The translations under genes were made by a program, and so were the position numbers. A stretch of 64,000 nucleotides of DNA from Trochalopteron elliotii (lineage: Eukaryota > Chordata > Aves > Passeriformes > Leiothrichidae): positions 2,469,833 through 2,533,832 of the forward strand of contig JANPWX010000651.1 in NCBI GenBank assembly GCA_024734555.1. Reading direction: 5' to 3'. Below the pieces are notes generated by a model. The model was not told where the DNA came from. It saw only the letters and a list, made by a program, of their open reading frames with translations, and did no database searches. Position 1 is the stretch's first letter. Each line of letters starts with the position of its first letter. Positions 1-12,235 of this stretch are shown piece after piece.

Positions 1-1739
1 ACTTTCAGAAGAGCCTCATTTTCATGTTGGTAGTAAATTAAATTCCCAGAATTACCAACCTTAGCCTCTTTTCTATGTGCCTTTTTGGATACTTGTCCCA
101 AGGTGTGTATGCATGTACAACAGGGATGGCCCAGGAACTCAACACAGGCAATCAAATCTAGGGTTATCTTGCATCTGTTTCTATTCCTTGGATTTGCCAT
201 TCTGGTGAGAAATACAATATCCTCAGAGGGAAACATTGCATGAAGAAGGTCTCCAAGGAAGTGCCAATAATGAGAATTCATCTGTCTGTAACACAGTGTC
301 ATAAACACCTACTAATAGCAGCATATGTTGCAGATCACTGCCCTCTTTTCCATTATCCCACACTTTGGGAAGAAGTCAAGAGCCAGCCAGACCAAAAAGA
401 GCATGTGTACAGCATATGAGCTGGCTGCTGTCCTAACACACAGCCTGGGGGGGGCTGTGAAAGCAAGGGGCAGTCATGTCAGCCTGGAGGCAGCAATGGA
501 GACAGAAGGAGGAAGGCAACTGAGCTGACGGTATTGGGAAAGATATTTATACTGCTAGTGTTCTCACTGGTCAGTGATGGGACAGTAGCATGGAGGTGCT
601 TGTCAGATTTGGGCAGTAAAAGTTGCCGCAGGACAGTGCAGGTCTGGGGGCTGGAGCTGAAGGAACTGCAAAGCAAATGAGCTCATGAGGTCCTGTGGGC
701 TCACCTCACTGGAGAGATCTCAGCTTTTGCCTCCTTTGGCACAGAAATCTTCTTAATTACAGGGTGGTTGTGCCACATGATTTATTTTTCTGCTGGATGC
801 TGTCTGTTCTGTAGAAATGGCAAAAGTAACCTGGGCCCAACAGCAAGCTGCTGCTGCCCATTTGAGCTCAGAGGGCTCTTTGCATTTCCAAAACACTATT
901 AAGTGGTCTTCTACACTGAAGGGAGAGCTAAGACTTGATGGCTCACTCAGACTATAGTCTTATGCTTGAAATCTTCATGAAAGGGACTAGATTTTTTAAG
1001 GATTGTCCATTGGACTTGAGGGTGATCCAAGCTTACCACCCACAAGTCCCCAGAAGGTGCTGACAGCTCCTAGCCACTGCCAGCACGGTCCTCTTGCAGA
1101 TGCTTGGCAGAAATTTCAAGAAGAATTGCTGTTGCTACTCTCTATTACCCAGAAGGGAAAACTGGACATCAGAAAAGTCTGTTGGAGAGGGTCTCAGGAC
1201 AGTTATCAACTTCAAGGAGTGGGGCTATGCACAGAAGGGAAGTGACTGCCCTTTGCTCTGTCTTTGCAAAGCATCTCTTCCCCTACTTACTTCTGATGCT
1301 GAGAGCCCATCTCAGACTGGCTGGCCCACTGGGTTATCTGTCTTGGATTTAGCACATCCCACCCAGCTGAAAAGTAGGGAGTGTTTTTCTCCTGTCATCC
1401 CTGAACAGAGGATGCTCACTGCCTGTCTGCTGCCTGCAGCAGGCATCAGTAATTAGCAACCATTCAGGCCACTGCTGTGAGCCAAAAGGGTTTGCAAGGA
1501 AAAAAGGAAGGGTCAAGGAGAAGCAGGGAGAAAGGGAAATGAGACATGTACACATCAAGTAACTAGACCCAAACTGGCCTGGCAGTCCCATCCCTAGAAA
1601 CCAAGGCTTTGAAATGAGAAATGTTTTTCGTATCTTAAATCTCAAGTACAAACAATAAAAGCTGGCCCAGACTGTGTTCTTTGAAGAGAAAGTACGAGTG
1701 ACCTGAACAGTGGTTATCAGCAGCGTCATTAAGATAAAC
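1..1739. other. Gene-free sequence
   Basis: Unique-looking noncoding DNA. Open frames here (longest about 126 codons at 1349-1729, minus) overlap one another on both strands and have no recognisable domain. No exon of a neighbouring gene could be identified at the left edge. Confidence 0.6.
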
Positions 1740-2110
1740 CCTCAACATGATTTAAAGCATCCGAAACTGAAGGCAGCACTTTCAGATACTAACAAAATGG
1801 TCTGACATTGGGGATGAAAATCAATAGTAATCTGATGTCACTAAAAATACTCAAAAGTGTCCCATGGCTGATGGAGGCGAGATTAGTGTAAATATTTGTA
1901 TTCTAATCAGTGGCACGCGAGGGCTGTAGGCAGCCTTTCTGTCTATTTAATTAATGGAGTGGCTTTTTAAAAGGATCCTAATCATATGTGATTGTATCTG
2001 CTTATCAACATTTTTGCTAATTAGATGATATGGAGGCAGTCACTCTGCTAATTCCCTCATCCAAACAGCATATCCTGCACAGATAAAGTACAGTCTCTTT
2101 TTAATAAGAA
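1740..2110. promoter_or_regulatory. Candidate distal enhancer-like block with GATA and homeodomain sites
   Basis: AT-rich, non-repetitive sequence with TTAAGATAAACC, GAGATTAGTGTAAATATTTG, TATTTAATTAATGG, CTGCTTATCAAC, GCTAATTAGATGATATGG and GCACAGATAAAG. Several WGATAR sites and TAAT cores lie within 370 bp. No homology test was possible. Confidence 0.35.
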
Positions 2111-2559
2111 ACAATCATGAGACAGACTAACCTTAATGGTGCTTATTATCCGAGGATCTTTGGGATTTTCTTTCCTACCCTCCCCCTTTTTCCTTTTCCT
2201 TCATTTTCTGTTTCAGTATGCCAGATGGATGTGGGTGTAGTCCTGTCTCCCTCAGATCCCTGTCCCCCCTCAGTTCCCCACTCCAGGCATGCCATGTCCA
2301 GCCTTCTCTTCCCTGCCAGCCAGATATTGGGTCTGCAAGGGCAGGGATTGTCAGACAGATCAGGATGGGGAGCAAAACATAAGGCACCATGCAGCAAAAT
2401 GTCCCTAACTTTTTGTCACCCAGATGACAGGTGATCCCAACTATGCAGCCCCAATCCCTGATCTTGCTCTTGGCATCCCAGTGAGCCCTGGTCCAGAAAG
2501 GATTGAGCGCCTCCAAGTTGTGAAAAAAAAATCTATGATTATTTTGATTAGATTAATAT

Positions 2560-2765
2560 TAGCAAAAGTTTCTTCAGAGAAAGGACTGTCAAGAATTGGA
2601 TCAGGCTGCCCATGGCAGCAGTTGAGTCACCATCCCCCAAGGTATTTAAAAGCCATCTAGTTGTGGTGGGTTGGTGGTGGGATTGGCAGCAGTTGGTTTA
2701 ATGGTTGGACTTAGTGATTTTAAAGGTCTTTTCCAACCTAAAGAATAATTATTATTGTTGTTATC
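2560..2765 (+). mobile_element. CR1 LINE 3'-end fragment, degraded
   Basis: The order of features matches the 3' untranslated end of avian CR1: TTTCTTCAGAGAAAGG, then CAGGCTGCCCATGGCAGCAG, then GAGTCACCATCCCCCAAGGT, then GGTTGGACTTAGTGATTTTA and AGGTCTTTTCCAACCT. The element ends in a short AT-rich tail (AATTATTATTGTTGTTAT) in place of a clean ATTCTATG array. Only about 200 bp remain. Such 5'-truncated copies are the commonest interspersed repeats in birds. Divergence from the consensus as remembered is considerable, so this is an old insertion. Confidence 0.85.
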
Positions 2766-4104
2766 ATGGTTTTTTTCTGTTTTAAAAACATCTGAGGGCA
2801 GAGGAGGTCTACTCAAGTGATTTCTCTTCAGCCCTGTTGATTCTGTGACAAGGCTGGGGTCCTTTTATCTAAAGCAACACAAGTCAGAGACATTTGTTCC
2901 AAGTCCTTAGACTATCCAAACAAGCATGAGTTGTGCTTTGCTCCACCAGTCAAACTGTCATTAGATGCCTCCCCGTGGGTCAGCCTTGTTGGGGGGGATG
3001 CTGTGCTTGGCCTTGGAGTGACATTTCTGGGGATGATGGTCAGGGATGGGCACACTGGGCCAACCTCCCACTGGGGTGGAACAGAAGAACCTGCCTGACT
3101 TCAGAACAAGACTGAAAAATAAATAGAAAATTTGCCCTGAAGAATGTCTCCTCACGTCTCAAAATACAAATGCAACACCTAGATAAGGAGAACCCATCCT
3201 GAATATGTGTAGCTCCCATCCCAAGAGCATCTGGGTGGAGCAGTGGAGAAGGGTAGGTGCCTGGTGCTCAGTTTTGGGAGGTCAGGAGTTTGCCTGCTGT
3301 TTTTGCAGCTGTGAATGTTGAGCAGAAAAGGTTTAAACCACGTGGATTCCCCACTCTGTACAGGAGGGAGCATCAGCAAGTCCTGTGCATTGATCCCATG
3401 TGTCTGGCTCAGCACGGAGGCTGGATGTGGGGTGGGAGATGGGGTGGCTCTGAGGAGTGCTGACTGGAAGAGACCCTCAGGCTGGGACACAGAGCTGTGT
3501 CTGTTTCCAGCTTTTCTGAGACTCGGGCTGGGGCTTAAAACTAAAACAAGGTTCAGGAAAGAAGACAACCATCTCCTCTGACTGGTAGTGGGGAAGGGCA
3601 GGAACCTCAAAAAAACATTCTTTTTTGAGATCTGAAGACAAAGAGGCCTGGTCCTACTTAGTGGAGTCAAGAATGGGCCTGACATGTTTTTTATTGTTAG
3701 ATCATGCCCCATACCCAGGGCTGGACCTTGCTTCAGTCTTGGAAAGTTCAAATGCTACTGTAACTCATGTCCATGGACTCTGACCCCAGCAGAGTTCGGA
3801 GCACTTTGGTTTCACAGACTGGATCATCTCCACGTGCCATTTGCAGTATCCTCTCCAGACACGGCTCTGGTGAAGTTGTACTCAGCAACACAGTTGACCA
3901 GTCCTTCTACCACTCCTCTTTGGCATGGTCTCTAGCCCTAAATCCTCCCCATGTAATGCACAGGAATAATCCAGTATTGGCCACTTTCCCCGAGGGGTTT
4001 CCTGCTGCTTGTTCCATGACTGAGGGCTATAAATTGAGAAGAGGAGGGGCTTTTGGGGCAAGGATTGCATTGCAAGCCGTTGAGTCCTGGGGCTTAATGA
4101 GGTA

Positions 4105-4135
4105 CTGCTTATCAGCAAAGCTTGCTTATCTGGAG
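4105..4135. promoter_or_regulatory. Paired GATA motifs
   Basis: GCTTATCAGC and GCTTATCTGG lie 17 bp apart in the same orientation. Closely spaced double GATA sites are typical of GATA-factor-responsive elements, but pairs also occur by chance. Confidence 0.25.
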
Positions 4136-7100
4136 CCCGCCAGTGTACCTGCTCCAGCCCCATCATGAGCAAACATGTTTTACCACCCAGTTGCAGGGAG
4201 CCGGGAGCACGGTCAGATGGCACAGTTCAGCTGATGTGTGGTAACTTGTGAAGCCACAGCAACTTTATCACTTCACAACATCCATACATAGCCACAGCCT
4301 TGAATCTTCGCAGGGAAAGAAAGGATGATGAGTTACTGTTCTGGGATTTTCTCCCTGTTTCCAGTCAGTGGGAAGTGGTATGTGGAGCATTCATTTAATA
4401 AACCAGAGGGGGAAAGCTGTAGATCAGCTTCTCATTATTTCAGTGCTGGCTCACGCCATCACTTGGGCTTGTGCCTGACAGTTCAGTGTGTTATTTGAGG
4501 CCACTCAAGCATTCTGCAGAAATGATGCCACCCTCGTCTGAAAGTGTGAGGTTCATCCAAGCAGGGAAGGCCTGACTTTATTAGTAGGTTTATCAGAGCT
4601 TATTTCATCTCAATTTAAGGCCTGTTAATGAAGAAGGTGCTCACTTTGAAGATTAGTCCCTGTTGAGAGCCAGCTCTCTAGCAGGAAACCTCATGGAGAT
4701 GTTTTACTGATGTGGACTCTGAAGTAAAGCAACTCTGTACAGGTAAAAAATGCACGAGTGGTGCTGGTTTGCAGAGCAACGGGAGAGTCCTAAGTGGTAC
4801 AAAACTTAGGTGAGGTTCCCCATGATGAGCACACAGGCATGCAGGAGGGATGGTAAGCGTTTGTGCCCCCAGATTTTCTAATGTGTTATACCTACATCCA
4901 ACAAGGGGGGCCTGGGCAACGCAGGTGGCAGGTGAGGGACTGACCAATTCCTTTCATGGGAGTGGGGAACTGGATAAGAACACTGAAGCCATCAGGAAAT
5001 GTGTTCTGGTCCTACCCATGGGCACTTTGTACACAGGGCTGATGGGAAGAGTGAAATTTCCACACTGCCTCAGCAAAGGTTTAGTCTGAGTTTATTGATG
5101 AGATTAAAAGACTGGAAAATACAAATTGTAAATGGGATTACTTAAGAGCTCATAAATTCAGTATACAGCCCCATTCCACAGAGCTTGCATGCAGTGCAGC
5201 CACACTGCCTTGGGTTCACAAGTTGCCCTTGGTTCCATTGCTCAAACCCATGTCCTGCAGGGAGCCCTTCTGCCCTGCCTGGCTCCCAAAACACTGCATG
5301 TGCATGTGTGTGCACAGATGCTTGGAAACAAACACACACTGGATGCCGTCCTGCCTGTGCACACTGGGAGTTTGCTGCTTATGTACAGACACAGACACCC
5401 TGACACTGCTTTTTTTACCTTGAAAAAAGCCCATAAAACAGCACTAGTGCTGGAGCAGTATTTGCAGCCACTGCAGTGAGGGAACAAGCGGAGGTCCTTG
5501 AAGATGAGCTCACAGGAGGAGAGACAACCCCCCCCCCTCACTGAGGAGTCATTTGCTTGCATTAGATCCTGCTGTCCAGCTGTCCTTGCTTGATGCTTGC
5601 AGAGGAGCTTCATGGTCTTACCCATGTCCATGTGTGTGGGCAGCAGGAGTAGCATGGGCAACTTGGTCCCACACATGGAATCAGTCAAAACAGCATCACT
5701 TCTGAGCTGCAATGGAGAATGCCAGAGTGGGAATGATAGAGCTTTTGACCAAGTCCCTCCCCCATTTTTCCACTTATCCCCCTTCTGTCCCCTGTCCTGG
5801 AGCTGAGTCACCCCTGTGAGCAGAGGGCTTGAGGAGAGTTTCTTGGAGCAGTGCTTCATGTGTCAAGCTAATTCTGAGGTGAGTTGTGATTAGGTTTGTA
5901 CAACTGGGCTGCAGCTGTCACTGAGCTGGTCCAGGACAAAGTTCCTTGGATAAATTGCCTAAATGTTGTAAGCACCTTTGGCATTATCTGCTTTCCCCTC
6001 TTTCTCTAGGAAGACAGAGAGCTGGAAACCACCCTGCTTCTGAGATTCATCCAGACCATGTAAAAGACATAGCTTTTGGTCTGGGAGCCCTAATGTGGGA
6101 TATAACTCCCAGTGGCAACCTGCTGTCCTGTTGAGGGCAGAGCTTATGACATAGTCTGAGCAAGGAGAGCTGGGGACAAATCCTGGGAGAACACCAGAGG
6201 ACACAATGGGATGCCTTTCTTCCTGGGCAAGTGGACCAAGCCCTCAGCACACAGTAATCATGAAGGGGATGGGCTTGGCAGTTGGTTCCCTGTCCTTGCA
6301 CAAATGCCCAGGGGTCAGTTCTTGGGGAAGGCTGTGCTTTGAATGTCCCAAGGTAAGTCTCAGACTGCTTTTTGAAAAACAGTGCCCTGCAGCCCCCTGT
6401 GCACAGGCCCCAACTCCAATGACACGTGTGGGGCAGTGCTGAGGCTCCTCTGTGTACCTGGAGTCACTTTCAGGGTCCAGCACAGGGGCCAACAGCAGCA
6501 CCTGCAATAATGCATGCCAGCCTTTCAGCAAAGCTAAGTCGTCAAGTTCCTGACATGTTTCTCTGAAAAGGTGGCTTGAGCCTCCCCAACAGCATTGCTG
6601 ATGTTTCCCATCTCCCAGGATCCAAGCCCAGAGCACAGAGTTTTGGCAGTGTTTTGTCTCAGAGATGGTTCTAGTCTGTGGGGACAGCCATAGGTGCTGA
6701 GAGTGGTGTTTGGTACACCTGGCATTTGCTCATTTCTCAGACCTTCTTTTACCAAATGAGGAACAGAAAAGGGGGAGGTTATTTTTAATCACTGTAAAAT
6801 CCACATTCCTGCTCTTTTGCCTTTGCAGTAAACGTAGCTAGCACTCATGCCACAAGACCATGTGCAAATGTAGAGCCGTGGGTGCCTGTGTGCATGGCTG
6901 GGCAGACAAGGCTGGGGGTGCAAGTCCAGAGTCAGAGGTCCTGCCTGAGCAGACTCAGGAACACACTCCATATATTGGCCACACCATGCTGCCTTTTCCT
7001 ACTACCCTGGCTGGACTCTATTTGGCAGTGTTGTGGTCTGGCAAAAGTGTCTTCCCTTGCTTCTCTCCACCCAGACCCTTGAAAACTTTGGAAATTCACC

Positions 7101-7305
7101 TGAAATATTTGCCATTCCTCAGCACTCTGTATGTGTGACCCACCAGAACTGTCCTTTCCTGGGACTCGGTTCTGAACGCAGAGCAGAGATAACGTTTAAC
7201 AGGCAAGAGCAGATGAGAAGGAGATAAAGAAATAAGGGGAGGAAGGGGAGGAGGAATGCAAAGGTATGTGGCTGCATGTTGTACTGTGTTTATGCATAAA
7301 CAGGC

Positions 7306-7328
7306 TTGCTTATCGATATCCAGATGTA
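7306..7328. promoter_or_regulatory. GATA plus E-box cluster
   Basis: GCTTATCGATATCCAGATG contains a GATA site (minus-strand GATAAG), an internal GATATC and an E-box (CATCTG on the minus strand), with six bases between GATAAG and the E-box. The classical TAL1-GATA composite has a longer spacing, so function is uncertain. Confidence 0.25.
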
Positions 7329-7359
7329 AGCATGAGTGCAGGGTAATATCTCCTGAAAC

Positions 7360-8345
7360 AATAGGCACTGCTCGGCACGAGGAGCGCTGCCGGAGCCTCC
7401 CCTGTCAGATGCTGCCGTGTTATCAGGTTGCAGCAGGCGTTCGCATCTAATCAGGGATCTGAGCCCCGTGAGCCGCACCCGGGGGTTTCGGAGCCTCTCC
7501 TCCAGTCTTCAGCCCACTCTGCTCTCTGAGGGGAGAGGGCAAGACGGGACAAAAGGGGCCAAGCACCTCCGGAGGTGATACTGGTGTGTCTGGCTGCCCG
7601 GATTCACGCTTTGGCAGGGAAGCAGGAGCTGGTGTTGTCACTACATTTTGGCAGGGATGGCACCGGGGTGACACTCAGGGCTCGGCCAGCCCTTGCAGGG
7701 AGGGGAGATTCTGGCCAGAGCTGCAGCAAAGCACTGGCTTTGTTCAGCCTGGGGCAAAGAACGTCACAAGGACCAAAGCGGCCACTTCAACCCCATCCTC
7801 TGGCTGCAACAGGACAGGAGTTGGCCCTGAGGGCAGAGCTGGCAGCCAGGGCTCTTTTCTCTTTTATTTTCTTCTGTGTTTTTAAGGAAGGCCGCCAGAG
7901 CAAAAAAACTTACAAAACCTTCTTCCCCCGCCACTCCCTAGCACCAAAACGCAATGGCCACTAATCTTTACGTATCTCATAACTGCAAATAGCTCTGGAA
8001 CTAATTAATCCGACAGTACCGCGGCTGCCTTTTCCACCAAAATCAATTAAGAAAACGCACATTTCCCCTTCTCCTGCCGCCCCTCCCTGCGCCGCTGTGC
8101 AGTGAGGCGGAGGGGAGAAGGGGCAGCCAGGACTGGGCGCTGCTTTCCCAGGGCTCCCGGGGGTCGGGGTGGGGATGGGATGCGAGCTCCGGGAGCACAG
8201 TGAAAGCGGATTAACAAGGTGGCGGGGGGAGGGACGCCGCTGGCTCTTCGCAACAGGAGCTGGGATGCTCCCTGGGGACGGGTGGCGGTGGGAAAGCTTG
8301 GTTGCCTCTTGCAGCCACGCTAGGCCGCGTTCCTCCCTCCCTCCC
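7360..8345. promoter_or_regulatory. CpG-rich block in the gene-free flank
   Basis: CG dinucleotides are dense at about 7365-7620 and 7925-8345 (roughly 16 and 28 by eye), unlike the CpG-poor surroundings. No convincing ORF, splice-bounded exon or repeat is seen. It may be a CpG-island enhancer, an orphan island or the promoter of an unannotated noncoding RNA. Edges were judged by eye. Confidence 0.4.
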
Positions 8346-10149
8346 TCCATCCTGGCTCCCTGAAAACCCCTGTGAATTGTCATTCCTTGCCAGTGCAGAG
8401 GGGGAATTGGCCATCGGGTTCTCACAGCATTTTTTATTTACGTGGCTGATGAGCCACTCCAGAAGGGGCTGCAAGGGAGAGGCAGGTGGGAATTTTGGTG
8501 CTGTTTGCTTGCCAAGGGAGGGCAGAGGTGTGTGTTAAAAAGGATTAGGCAAGAAATTTAGGGAGAGAAATTTTGCATTTTGTGGGGGGCAGTGGTAGGA
8601 ATCAGAGTAGGGTCTCATGCAATTTTTAAGGCTCGTGGCCTTGGGGCTCCTTGCCCAGGCAGGTAAAGGCAAGGAGTGTGCCAGAGGGGCTGCGGCTGCT
8701 TCTGCCCTGTGCTGGGTGTGGGTTGGGAGGGCCTGAGCTGGGGTGTTGTGTCAGCATCACACTGCTTCCCAAAAAATCCAGCACAAATAGGACCCCACTC
8801 CGTGCTTGTCCTTATGGTTCCACTTCCAGATGGAAAAGAAGGCCAGGTCTAGGGTAAACAATATGATAGTTGAATGATAGCAGGGCTTCATGAGCATGCA
8901 GCTCCCCAAAAACTCTCTTCTCAGGGAATGCGAGACAACTGTTCTTAAGAAACAGTGGTGAGACACCTGGCCAACCCGGGTAAAACCTCCTGACCATTAT
9001 TTCTGTAAATGCCTCCATTTGGTCCATATCACCTCCTCCCATCTCTGTTGAAATGCCCTTCTATTAATAAATAACTCCATTCTCCATTACCCCATCTCCA
9101 CAGTTCACGTTGAAGTAACTGGGAATTTGGGTTTGGTTTTTATAGACATTAGAAACAGATTTTATCTTTATTAAGGACTCTGTCTCCATCACCCCAACCT
9201 TTGCTCCATTGCACAGATCACAGCAATGGCTGGAGCAGAGGAAGCAGGTCCCTGGGCTGAGCTCAGCAACGGGAGAGGAAGGAGAACCTCTCCCCAGCTT
9301 TTGCCAGGGCAGAAGGGGTTTAAAAGGGCCAGATTCTTCCCTGTGCATTGGTGACCTGTGAGTATGTCTCTATAGCATGGTGTAAAGTGCTTGAGAAAAC
9401 AAGGGAGAAAATGTGAACGAAGAATATTTAAGAAATTTTGTATCTACAAGGTTTAGTTGTCAAAGGTTTGTTTGTTTTCCCTTTGTAGTGTCTTGGAAAA
9501 TACCTATCGGGAAGCCTCCTGAATACATTCGTAGTGCTGAGCCCCTACATGAATTTGGGGAAGTTTTCTTTTTCTAGGCTGGGAGTTGCAAACAGTCCCT
9601 GGAAAATATTTGAGTTTTAAGTGCATTGGTTGGCTGTGATGGGGCAGGGAAGTCACAGGACAGCATTTTAAGGCCAGCTTGGACAGCAGCATGGTTTCTG
9701 GCATGGAAATCTGTGCATGTAAGTTAGAATTAGGGTTTCCATGAATGCTATCATATATGGATTGGAAGATGATTTTCCAAGAGCAGTCATGCCAGGAAAA
9801 GTTGTGCTCTCACATAGCCCCAGGCAGCAAACACAAGTGACACAAACATGGTGAGGGTGAGTTCATTTACAACTGTGACTGTTCAAAAAGTATTTCTAAA
9901 ATTTGCCTTCCCTGCTGTTCCTCCCCCCTTCGTCCCCCCTTCCTCCTCCCCTTCCAGCTATGAGCTCGGAGGTTTGGTATCCAGCCTCCAAGCTGGCTGG
10001 TGGCTGGGCTGGTGGGGCTCGGTGCCACAGCTGCGCACCTGGGCAGCAGGTAAGGCTCCAGCAGGGTGGGGACTGGATTTTTTCCCGGCCCCTCTCAGTA
10101 AACAGCTCCTGCCCTGGAGCCCTGCGTTCCTCTGCCCTTATCTCCCTGT

Positions 10150-10415
10150 GCAGGGCAAAGCTATAAATGTTATTGGCCATGAAGTTATTCATCCCCTTCA
10201 AAGTTACGCATATGCAAAACAGGCTCTCCTGCTGGAATGGGAGTCTCCATACCAAGAGTGAGTGTTTAAGGATTTTTATTTTTTTTAAATAAAAATTTCC
10301 AAGAAAGAAGCATATTAACATATAGCAATATTAACAGCACTGATCTGTATAAACCTAAACCTATATGTTGCCGCAAGTAAATAACCACAGCATTTCTTAC
10401 AAGATAAACATACTG
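10150..10415. promoter_or_regulatory. Candidate enhancer-like block with an AT hairpin
   Basis: Non-repetitive AT-rich sequence including AAATGTTATTGGCCATGAAG (CCAAT-type), TTACGCATATGCAAAACAGG (octamer-like), a perfect 10-bp inverted repeat ATTTTTATTT/AAATAAAAAT around 10273-10296, and AAGATAAACATA. Called on motif density only. Confidence 0.3.
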
Positions 10416-11289
10416 TAGCTCCAGGGATGGCTACACTGAGGTGCAGAGAAATAGCCCAGCTCATCTGTGCAGTTGGCAGTGGAGACAATAAGGAGGACCT
10501 TGAGCTGGGACATAGGTCCTGCCTTCATCACAGGCACAACTCATCCCCTTGCCATCCGTGTCCCAGGGATGTGGCATTGGTCCTGCCCCTGGAGTGCTCT
10601 TCAGCCACACTGACACACAGCAGCCTCCGTCCCAGTTGGATGCAGTGATATTCCTACCAGAGCAGCATGCAGTGGTGGGGGCTGTCAGCAGAGACCAGAA
10701 TCTCAAAACTCAGAAGACCCCACTGTCTTCTGGGAGTTCATAAAATTCATTCTGGTTCATTCCTGCTGTTGTTTTAAAGTCATTCTTTTCTGAGGAATGA
10801 TTCAGCTCAAGAAAAAAAGCAGCTATTTTACTTTACTGATAACTAAGAGAATTCAATGATGTATAAAGGGATGGGAGATCTGTTATATGCCTCTGACCTC
10901 TGAAGCTGGAAGAAGCCATTCCCCCATTTATGGCACGTCTCCTACTTTATTAGCCTCATGCACAGGCTCCCTGTTTTTCCCCCATTCTGTTGATGGCTCA
11001 GACCAAGACCAATGCTTCAAGCCATCTTGAGCCTGGAAACCTCTGGATGATCCAAGCAGCAGTTCCCAATCAGTCCCATCCCCTTCCCTTCTCCTGCTGC
11101 AGGGCAGCTCTCTGCAGAGGCTGGTGGTGCAGCGGTGAAGCACTGTGGAACAGGGCTTTTCGAGGAAGGCAATGTGAGACCCTGGACAGCTTCTGTCCCA
11201 CATTTCAACTTCTGTGGCCCAACATCAAACATGTCACTGCAGCCTGAGCCCTCATGGGCCTGATGGAGGAGCAAAAAGAGAGGGCTGGA

Positions 11290-11485
11290 GGCAGCAGATC
11301 CTAATCTTTATTAAATAAGAACAAAGCCTATGCCGGCTAATGAGAAAAACAAACTGATGAAAGATCCGGCGAGCTCCTCAGGAGGACACAAAGAGATTCT
11401 CTCTGAACAAGAGCGGGCTAAAAATATTACTGAATATTTATTTTGCTGGCAGTGTCTTCACAGGCTCCAAATTTGATGCTGCTTC
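11290..11485. promoter_or_regulatory. Candidate enhancer-like block
   Basis: Contains TCCTAATCTTTATTAAATAAG, GCCGGCTAATGAG, GAAAGATCCGGCGAG, GGGCTAAAAATATTACTG and AATATTTATTTTGCTGGC. It is a compact AT-rich block between GC-richer flanks with no repeat signature. Confidence 0.28.
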
Positions 11486-12205
11486 TTTAGGGGTTGGCAT
11501 GGCCATCACAGCGACTTCAGGGTGCTTCCAAGCTCTGCGTGACGCCTGGAGTCAGGGCAGAAGCAGCCAAGATGAGAGAGCACAAACTGCCTCAGTGCTG
11601 TGAAATGACAGCCAGTCCCTGTACACCTCTGCTTCTCTACAGGCAACAGAATATTTACCATTGGTTTATGTCCATCATCTTGTTTGGAGCCAGTGAGTAA
11701 GAACCAGAGATGCCACAGGCACTTTTCTCCAGTTTCATTGCCCTTCTCAACACGGGTCAATGCGCACAGGGTGCCAAAGGTTTGCAGTGGTGCTGAGCAT
11801 CCTCTGCATTACGACTTCAGACACACTGGGGACAACTGGCTAGAAACTTGGGGCACTAGTTGTCCTATCTAGTTTGAGCCCACAAAGTTCCTCCAAAAGA
11901 AATCCATGACCTGCTGACTTTACCAGCCCCAGGTCTTCTCCCTGCAGCAAGCCGCAGCCTAAGGAACTATCATCAGCAAAGGTATGGCTGGCTGTAAGGC
12001 AGCAGCAGGCATCATTTTCAGGCTAACCCAAGACCATGTGAAGATGCCCAGATTGCACGTGTAGCATTGTGAATCCCAAAACACAGACGGTGCCTGGGGA
12101 AACCATCAGGATAGGGAGCGTTTTAGAAGGTTGTGATCAGCCCAGTATGTGCGGTGAGCTCCAGTGAGCAAAGCTGCACCCACACAGGGGTTTGCAAAGA
12201 TTCAG

Positions 12206-12235
12206 CCAGCCCAGCCCAGCCCAGCCCAGCCCAGC
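12206..12235. repeat. (CCAGC)6 minisatellite-like pentamer repeat
   Basis: Six perfect tandem CCAGC units. All frames through it are open, which explains apparent ORFs rich in Pro, Ala, Gln and Ser nearby. Confidence 0.95.

Larger units (their letters stand above)
2766..7359. other. Gene-free sequence
   Basis: Noncoding, moderate GC, few CpG. It contains open frames up to 205 codons (5242-5859, minus) and 190 codons (3179-3751, minus), which are low-information and match no family I know. Apart from the paired GATA motifs near 4105 and the GATA/E-box cluster near 7306, nothing is seen. Confidence 0.55.

Noticed and set aside
1..700. Search for a terminal exon of EEFSEC or for DNAJB8 at the left side
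   Set aside because: No J-domain HPD frame and no recognisable elongation-factor sequence in any frame.
3179..3751. 190-codon open frame, minus strand
   Set aside because: Ser/Pro/Leu-rich low-information sequence with no family resemblance; typical of noncoding DNA.
5242..5859. 205-codon open frame, minus strand
   Set aside because: Opposite-strand frames in the same interval are also open, composition is ordinary, no domain is recognisable, and there is no splice or promoter context. A chance ORF in moderate-GC vertebrate DNA.
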